Assembly (NCBI GenBank): GCA_937907455.1
Contig: CALESQ010000082.1
Coordinates: forward strand, 1-64,000
From: an uncultured Caldilineales bacterium
GTDB lineage: Bacteria; Chloroflexota; Anaerolineae; JAAEKA01
Direction: 5' to 3'
Length of the DNA stretch: 64,000 bases
A program made the translations under genes and the position numbers. Of the stretch, positions 59,287 through 64,000 are shown piece after piece (the first letter of the stretch is position 1; every line of letters begins with the position of its first letter). A model generated the notes under the pieces. That model ran no database searches. It saw only the letters and a list, made by a program, of their open reading frames with translations, and was not told the DNA's origin.

Positions 59287-60654
59287 TCAGTCACGGCGCT
59301 GCACAATCATCGGCAGGCCGCTGCGGGGCGAGGTGGTCACCTGGTGCAGCGGTTGGACGTTGGCACCCGGTGCCAGATACAACCGGTAGCGGCTGGCGAT
59401 CAGTGCCAGCAGAAGCTGCGCCTCCATCAGCGCAAAATGGTTGCCGATGCAGATGCGCGGCCCTGCGCCAAAGGGCATGTAACCGTACTTGTCGAGCTTG
59501 ACACCGGTTTCAGGGTCGAAACGGGCAGGATCGTACACCTCTGGCTGGCTCCAACGCCGCTCATCATGATGCAGCACGTAGGGCGAGATCAACACAAACG
59601 TGCCCTGCTTGAGCGCATAACCACCCAGCGTTGTGTCCTGCGTCGCCACGCGCACCAGCATCGCCACGGTCGGCTGGATGCGCAGCGTTTCCTTGATCAC
59701 CATCAGCGTATAGGGCAGGTTGGGCAGGTCCTCCACAGTGGGCAGACGACCATCGGTCAGCACCGTGTCCAGTTCGTGTTCCAACGCCTGCAAAACCGCG
59801 GGATTTTGCGACAGGAAATAGAAAGCCCAGGTCAGCGTGTTGGCAGTCGTTTCGTGGCCCGCAAAGAACATCGTCAGGATGTTGTCACGCAGCAACTCAT
59901 CGGACAAGCCCACACCATCGGCATCGCGCGCTTCCATCAGCACGGACAGCAGGTCGCTGCGGCCTGCCGTGCCAGTCGTGCGGCGCTCAGCCACAAACTG
60001 ATTGACCAGATCGGTCAACTGCGCGTTGATCTGCGCGGCTTTCTGATCGCGCTTGGTCAGCCACGCGGGCGCGGGCGAGGCCAGATCGTCCACGATGATC
60101 TTTTGCGCGTCGTTGACGATCTGCTCGAACTGGGCGCTGCGTTCCACCGCGATGCCGAAAATCGCCTCGGCGATGATCCACATCGTCACCTGGGTCATGT
60201 CCGCATGAATGTTGCGCTGCTCGCCGGGCTGCCAGCCCGCCACCAGCTTATCACCCATCGCAGTCATCGTTTCGGCATAGTGGGCGATCTGACCATGCTG
60301 CATCAGCGGCTGGATCAGCTTGCGCTGTGGCCGCCACTCGTCGTAGCCCGCGGTCAGAATGCCGTGGCCGAGGAAGCGGGCCAGGCCGCGCGTATCCTGA
60401 AACACCGCTTCCGGCTTGACAAATTCCTGGGCGCGCTCCAGCAGCACCTCGCGGATCAGCTCGGGGTCGCTGACGAGGCAGAAGGAGCGTTTCATTGCTT
60501 TGAACTGCACCAGATCGCCATACTCGCGCTGTGCTTGTTGTAAAAAGTCAACAGAAACGCTGTTGTGCGACACAAATTGAAAAGCGCTGCCCACAATCGG
60601 CATGCCGGGCACAGTCGGAGGAAGGGAAGCGGTTGGTTTTGTAGTTGCGATCAT
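59287..60654 (-). CDS. Cytochrome P450
   Basis: A 455-residue haem mono-oxygenase. The I-helix oxygen-activation motif is FFAGHETTANT (near 260), the K-helix ExxR is KETLRIQ, then YDPARFDPE (PERF-like) and the haem-ligand loop FGAGPRICIGNHFALMEAQL with the cysteine near residue 402. It resembles the CYP102/CYP110-like long-chain group by its loop, but the substrate is unknown. It has no transmembrane anchor. It is divergent from a TetR regulator 190 bp away, which may control it. Confidence 0.93.
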   Translation of the reverse strand: MIATTKPTASLPPTVPGMPIVGSAFQFVSHNSVSVDFLQQAQREYGDLVQFKAMKRSFCLVSDPELIREVLLERAQEFVKPEAVFQDTRGLARFLGHGILTAGYDEWRPQRKLIQPLMQHGQIAHYAETMTAMGDKLVAGWQPGEQRNIHADMTQVTMWIIAEAIFGIAVERSAQFEQIVNDAQKIIVDDLASPAPAWLTKRDQKAAQINAQLTDLVNQFVAERRTTGTAGRSDLLSVLMEARDADGVGLSDELLRDNILTMFFAGHETTANTLTWAFYFLSQNPAVLQALEHELDTVLTDGRLPTVEDLPNLPYTLMVIKETLRIQPTVAMLVRVATQDTTLGGYALKQGTFVLISPYVLHHDERRWSQPEVYDPARFDPETGVKLDKYGYMPFGAGPRICIGNHFALMEAQLLLALIASRYRLYLAPGANVQPLHQVTTSPRSGLPMIVQRRD

Positions 60655-60711
60655 GTGAACCTGCCTGTTGTCTTATTCAAAATTATCTTGTTTATCGAAA
60701 TCAAATAGATG

Positions 60712-60740
60712 TTGATTTTTGTTGATAATTGTATTATACT
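60712..60740 (+). promoter_or_regulatory. Promoter of TetR gene in the P450-TetR divergent region
   Basis: -35 TTGATT (60712-60717), 17-nt spacer, -10 TATACT (60735-60740). The AT-rich 60665-60740 stretch has repeated TGTTGAT words that could be operator sites. The P450 promoter on the other strand must lie in the same stretch. Confidence 0.65.
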
Positions 60741-60844
60741 CTGGAGAGTTGCGCCGTCAATCAGCAATTATTTTCGCTTTGTACAAAATCAGACAGCGCG
60801 CCGTAATCTGTTTGACTTTGTTACATGAGCTGCCGGAGGTTGTG

Positions 60845-61423
60845 ATGGGTGAAAAAGCCGAGTACAAAAGCGCGATTCGGTCGCGCCGTTTGATCCGCCA
60901 GGCATTTGTTGAGCTGGTACAGGAAAGGCCAATCGAAAAGATCACCGTGACCGACATCGTCACGCGCGCCGACATCAACCGCGGCACGTTTTACGCGCAT
61001 TACGCGGATACGCGCGCGGTGGTCGAGCAGATCGAAAACGAAATCATCGCCAAGATGCTGGAATTTTTGGGCGAATTTCGCTATAAAAATTTCTTTCAGA
61101 ACCCGCTGCCCCTGCTGCTGAAGATTTCGCGCTATTTGCAAGACGATCTGGAATTCTACCGTATCCTGATCAATGCGCACGGCTCGGAGCAGTTTTTGAC
61201 CAAGCTGAAAAACATCTTTGTGCGTCACATGGAAACCAGCAGCGACGTACCCGCGCCGCTCAGGCAGGCCCCGGCTTTTCTGATCCGCGTGCATTTCTTC
61301 GCCGGTGGACTGGTGAACCTGTATCAGGTCTGGTTCCGCGCGGATTTGCCCGTGTCGCTGGATGAGATCGCGCACGAGGTAAGCAAACTGATGACGGGCG
61401 AAGGCAGGCTGGCTGCAGGCTGA
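60845..61423 (+). CDS. TetR/AcrR-family transcriptional regulator
   Basis: A 192-residue repressor. RSRRLIRQAFVELVQERPIE, KITVTDIVTRADINRGTFYAHYAD is the helix-turn-helix. The rest is the helical ligand-binding domain (YRILINAHGSEQFLTKLKNIF, FFAGGLVNLYQVWF), close to the TetR_C_33/DUF-type regulators. ATG at 60845 is preceded by GGAGG. It probably controls the divergent P450 gene and itself. Confidence 0.9.
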   Translation: MGEKAEYKSAIRSRRLIRQAFVELVQERPIEKITVTDIVTRADINRGTFYAHYADTRAVVEQIENEIIAKMLEFLGEFRYKNFFQNPLPLLLKISRYLQDDLEFYRILINAHGSEQFLTKLKNIFVRHMETSSDVPAPLRQAPAFLIRVHFFAGGLVNLYQVWFRADLPVSLDEIAHEVSKLMTGEGRLAAG

Positions 61424-61547
61424 TGTGGGCGCAGCCGCGCGCCAGCTCGTTTTTGTTCTTGACACCCACACCCAGCGATTTTATACTGCACGCTCCGGCT
61501 TCTGGAAGCCGACGCCAGCATTTTTTTCTCAAAAGGACGATGAACGC

Positions 61548-62111
61548 ATGAACAGCCATCAGAACTTGTCACCGGAACAGCGCGACGCATTGCTCGCCAC
61601 GCTGCAAGCCCGTTTCGAGAAGAATAAACAACGCCATGCGGGTCTGGCGTGGAGCGATGTCCAGGCCCGGCTCGCCGCTGATGCAGCAAAGCTGTGGTCG
61701 CTCAGTGAAATGGAACGAACCGGCGGTGAGCCGGATGTGATCGGACAGGACGATCAGACGGGGGCGTATCTGTTTTGCGACTGCGCGGCGGAAAGCCCCA
61801 AGGGTCGCCGCAGCCTGTGTTACGACCGCGCCGCGCTCGATGCCAGGAAAGAATACAAGCCGGAAGATAGCGCGGTGGATATGGCCGCGGCGATGGGGAT
61901 TGAGCTGTTGACCGAAGCGCACTATCGCGCCCTGCAAACGCTGGGCAAGTTTGATCTGAAGACGTCGAGCTGGGTCGCCACCCCCGCGGCGATTCGGGAA
62001 CTCGGTGGTGCGGTTTTCTGTGACCGCCGCTACGACACAGTTTTCCTCTACCACAACGGCGCCGAGTCGTACTATGCCGCGCGCGGCTTCCGCGGCTTGC
62101 TGCGCGTCTGA
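61548..62111 (+). CDS. DUF4256 family protein
   Basis: A 187-residue protein with the DUF4256 pattern: LLATLQARFEKNKQRHAGLAW, LWSLSEMERTGGEPDVI, YLFCDCAAESPKGRRSLCYD, ALQTLGKFDLKTSSWVATP, FCDRRYDTVFLYHNGAESYYAARGFRG. The function is unknown. AAAAGG lies 11 nt before the ATG at 61548. It may be in an operon with TetR, 124 bp upstream. Confidence 0.82.
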   Translation: MNSHQNLSPEQRDALLATLQARFEKNKQRHAGLAWSDVQARLAADAAKLWSLSEMERTGGEPDVIGQDDQTGAYLFCDCAAESPKGRRSLCYDRAALDARKEYKPEDSAVDMAAAMGIELLTEAHYRALQTLGKFDLKTSSWVATPAAIRELGGAVFCDRRYDTVFLYHNGAESYYAARGFRGLLRV

Positions 62112-62137
62112 CATTGCACACCACCCATTAACCGAAC

Positions 62138-62977
62138 ATGCGCAGCGATCACCCTCTCTTCAAGCAATACCCGGTGGACAGCCAGGTGCTTATCGCAGGC
62201 GAACATTGTCCCAGCCCTTATCACATCTACGATGGTTCGATTCTGTTCATCGGTGGCACGGTGGCTGGTACGACAGCGCGCCAGCTTCTGGCTAACGAGC
62301 GGCTCGCCCCCATCATGGATCAAAATGATCGGGCACTGGCCGCGCTTTGGGTCTGCGATTTCACCGAGGCTAATCTGGGGCCGCATCACGAACTACAAAT
62401 CTCCCTGTTCGCCTCCGTTGATCCCGTGCCACCGGTGCGCGCCCATCCGTTTGCCATCCATCGGACGCTGGTCAACGACCGCGCAACGCGCATGGTGTGT
62501 CACGGGCTTTGGAACAATACCGCCAAAGTGGTGGGCTACAACACTCAACATCTCGGCTTGAACGCGCGTCGGGGCCACAGCGACATCACGCGGGGCCGCG
62601 GGCGCTGGCAGTTCCGGGTGAGCGACGACAACGGGCTGGTAGCAACCGGCGATCTGGCGCTGCCGGCGCGGGCTGCGCCGGTGCAACTGGCAGCGATGAT
62701 GCAGCATATCGGCGTCAAGGGCCTGCTTCGCTCCCTGCGCACGCCCTACGTCCACGTACCTGTGGTCAATACGCGCAACCGCTTTGCCGACGATAACCGG
62801 GTGGCGCATACCTATACCCGAAACGATAACCAGGTCATTCGACGGTTCACCGCGCAGGATCAGCTTTCAATTCACTACCCGCAAGCGGCGGTGCTGGATT
62901 TCGCGCCGGACTTTGTCCAGCACAACGAGGGCGTGCGCTTTGTCTATCTGCGACCAGAGCCGGAAGGCCCGGCTTGA
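62138..62977 (+). CDS. Hypothetical protein, possibly acetoacetate-decarboxylase-like
   Basis: A 279-residue soluble protein. SPYHIYDGSILFIGGT, ALWVCDFTEANLGPHHELQISLFAS and YNTQHLGLNARRG recall the acetoacetate decarboxylase superfamily (ligand-binding beta-barrel), but I see no clear catalytic lysine motif. Treat the family as a guess. It follows the DUF4256 gene by 26 bp. Confidence 0.5.
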   Translation: MRSDHPLFKQYPVDSQVLIAGEHCPSPYHIYDGSILFIGGTVAGTTARQLLANERLAPIMDQNDRALAALWVCDFTEANLGPHHELQISLFASVDPVPPVRAHPFAIHRTLVNDRATRMVCHGLWNNTAKVVGYNTQHLGLNARRGHSDITRGRGRWQFRVSDDNGLVATGDLALPARAAPVQLAAMMQHIGVKGLLRSLRTPYVHVPVVNTRNRFADDNRVAHTYTRNDNQVIRRFTAQDQLSIHYPQAAVLDFAPDFVQHNEGVRFVYLRPEPEGPA

Positions 62978-63076
62978 GCGGTCAACCAACAGCGCTGCTG
63001 CTATCTTATCCACGTCTGTAGTCGGGGGGCATCGTGCTTTGGGCACGCGCGGGCCGCGCCCGCGTCCTGAAACTTG

Positions 63077-63245
63077 GGTTGTGTATGGATTTCGGTTGAA
63101 ATGTGTTGCCACCGAATCGAATTCGGTGTCTCAAGCCACGAAGCCCCTGTCGGGGCTTTCGGAGAGCGCCTGAGTGCGCTTCGTTCTTTAAGCCGGAACC
63201 ATTGATTGTCCGGCTCTTATAATTCAACCGAAAGTCGCACATTAT
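63077..63245. repeat. Dispersed ~170-bp multi-hairpin repeat, copy 2
   Basis: Second copy of the element at 29872-30041. The closing stem TTTCGGTTGAA/TTCAACCGAAA and the three inner hairpins are retained. It lies in the 526-bp gap between the 62138-62977 gene and the carboxylase/reductase gene, about 260 bp upstream of the latter. The rest of 62978-63503 shows no gene I can support; a CAGGCG/CGCCTG hairpin with a T loop lies at 63384-63403. Confidence 0.88.
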
Positions 63246-63503
63246 CGAAACTTGCCAAAAGCGCCCGCTTATGACACAATGCGTCATGACGTTAATCTGG
63301 TAACGTTCCGCTTTTTTTGGGTAGGTGATTGTCATGCAACCGTGGGCCTCGACGATGATAGCCCAGTCTGCTTGCGCGGCGCACAGGCGCTTTTTTTCGC
63401 CTGCACTGATTGATCGCGCCCTTCCCCTGCCTGCTTGCTCCCTTTCCGCTTCCCATTATTTTCCCCCCGTAAACCTGATACTGTGCGCAAGGAGGCCACA
63501 ACG

Positions 63504-64000
63504 ATGAGCGAACTCAAGGAATTATATGCCGTTGGCGAACAGCCACCGGTAGGCCATGTACCGCCTCAGATGTATGCCTGGATGGTGCGCCCGGAACGCT
63601 TTGGCGAGCCGACTAAGGCCTGGCAGGTCGAAGTGATTGACACGCCGGAGCCTGCCGACGACGAAGTCCTCGTGTATGTGATGGCCGCGGGCGTCAACTA
63701 CAACAATGTTTGGGCTGGCCTGGGCATTCCGGTGGACGTCATCGGCGCGCGCAACAAGGCCGGCGAGCCGGAGCGCTTCCACATCGGCGGCAGCGACGCC
63801 AGCGGCATTGTTTACAAAGTTGGCAAGGATGTCACCACCCACAAGGTCGGCGACGAGGTGGTCATCCACTGCGGCACCTGGAGCCGCGACGATCCCTGGG
63901 TCAAGGCGGGCGAAGACCCGATGTACAGCCCAACCTTCCGTATTTGGGGCTATGAAACCAACTGGGGCAGCTTTGCGCAGTTCACCAGGGTGCAGGCGCA
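63504..64000 (+). CDS. ccr: Crotonyl-CoA carboxylase/reductase, N-terminal part (cut by window end)
   Basis: The first ~165 residues of a zinc-independent MDR-family enzyme that reductively carboxylates crotonyl-CoA to ethylmalonyl-CoA, the key step of the ethylmalonyl-CoA pathway and a source of polyketide extender units. ELKELYAVGEQPPVGHVPP, YAWMVRPERFGEP, DDEVLVYVMAAGVNYNNVWA, GGSDASGIVYKVGKDVTTHKVG and WGYETNWGSFAQFTRVQ match Ccr closely. AAGGAGG at 63489-63495 is an excellent ribosome-binding site, 8 nt before the ATG. The 3' part lies beyond the window. Confidence 0.93.
   Translation, partial: MSELKELYAVGEQPPVGHVPPQMYAWMVRPERFGEPTKAWQVEVIDTPEPADDEVLVYVMAAGVNYNNVWAGLGIPVDVIGARNKAGEPERFHIGGSDASGIVYKVGKDVTTHKVGDEVVIHCGTWSRDDPWVKAGEDPMYSPTFRIWGYETNWGSFAQFTRVQA

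Noticed and set aside
1..64000. tRNA, rRNA or known riboswitch genes
   Set aside because: I read the intergenic gaps for tRNA-like GGTTCGAATCC arms, CCA ends and common riboswitch cores and saw none I could defend. A covariance search was not possible here.

Overview
The window reads as a chromosomal segment of a GC-rich, non-model bacterium. I infer Chloroflexota (Anaerolineae/Caldilineae-like), with moderate confidence. The main pointers are the histidine-phosphatase/DUF3090/SCO1664 triad known from Actinobacteria and Chloroflexi, a SpoIIIAA-like R3H ATPase, an HMG-CoA reductase, RHS polymorphic-toxin remnants and a crotonyl-CoA carboxylase/reductase. No rRNA or tRNA gene was found by eye.

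Layout. 1-87 holds an octanucleotide tandem repeat cut by the window edge. 88-6517 (minus strand) carries an R3H ATPase, a GNAT-like protein and a tightly coupled block: phosphatase, DUF3090, SCO1664-like kinase fold, truD, LON-domain protein. 6518-7186 is repeat-rich and non-coding. 7187-19959 holds repair, envelope and housekeeping genes (3-methyladenine glycosylase, creatininase-like/M20/murJ operon, DUF4405, dcd, MFS, DinB, sufE), a large secreted dockerin protein and YitT. HMG-CoA reductase is at 19978-21522.

21629-29641 is a graveyard and cassette array of RHS 3' ends, all on the minus strand. It has a HExxH tip with a lipoprotein partner, a GIY-YIG tip with Imm26, two further tips with membrane-protein partners, and an antitoxin/PIN pair between them. 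Four of five core-tip junctions are broken at the same point by a 34-35 nt hairpin element; only one copy lacks it and stays in frame. A second small element puts a stop codon into two of the cores.

30135-34642 is a surface-glycan cluster (methyltransferase and three glycosyltransferases) behind a good promoter. 34773-38102 holds NUDIX, NYN-HEAT and urocanate hydratase. 38077-39838 is a REP-associated transposase next to a 1.2-kb mosaic array of 54- and 90-bp repeats. 39848-46849 runs from a HEAT protein through a branched-chain amino acid binding protein to a PspA / solute-binding / VWA / coiled-coil membrane gene set. 47033-52155 has secA and asd, separated by terminator-like structures. 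52524-59229 (mixed strands) has RtcB, a cyclase, a thiolase, glutaredoxin, trxB, rsmD and a VOC protein. 59287-64000 has a cytochrome P450 divergent from a TetR regulator, DUF4256, an unknown protein and the 5' part of crotonyl-CoA carboxylase/reductase.

The most interesting signals are the polymorphic frame-breaking element in the RHS array, a two-copy ~170-bp multi-hairpin repeat whose central differences fall in loops, and the transposase-linked mosaic repeat array. All identities rest on reading protein motifs by eye; no database search was run.
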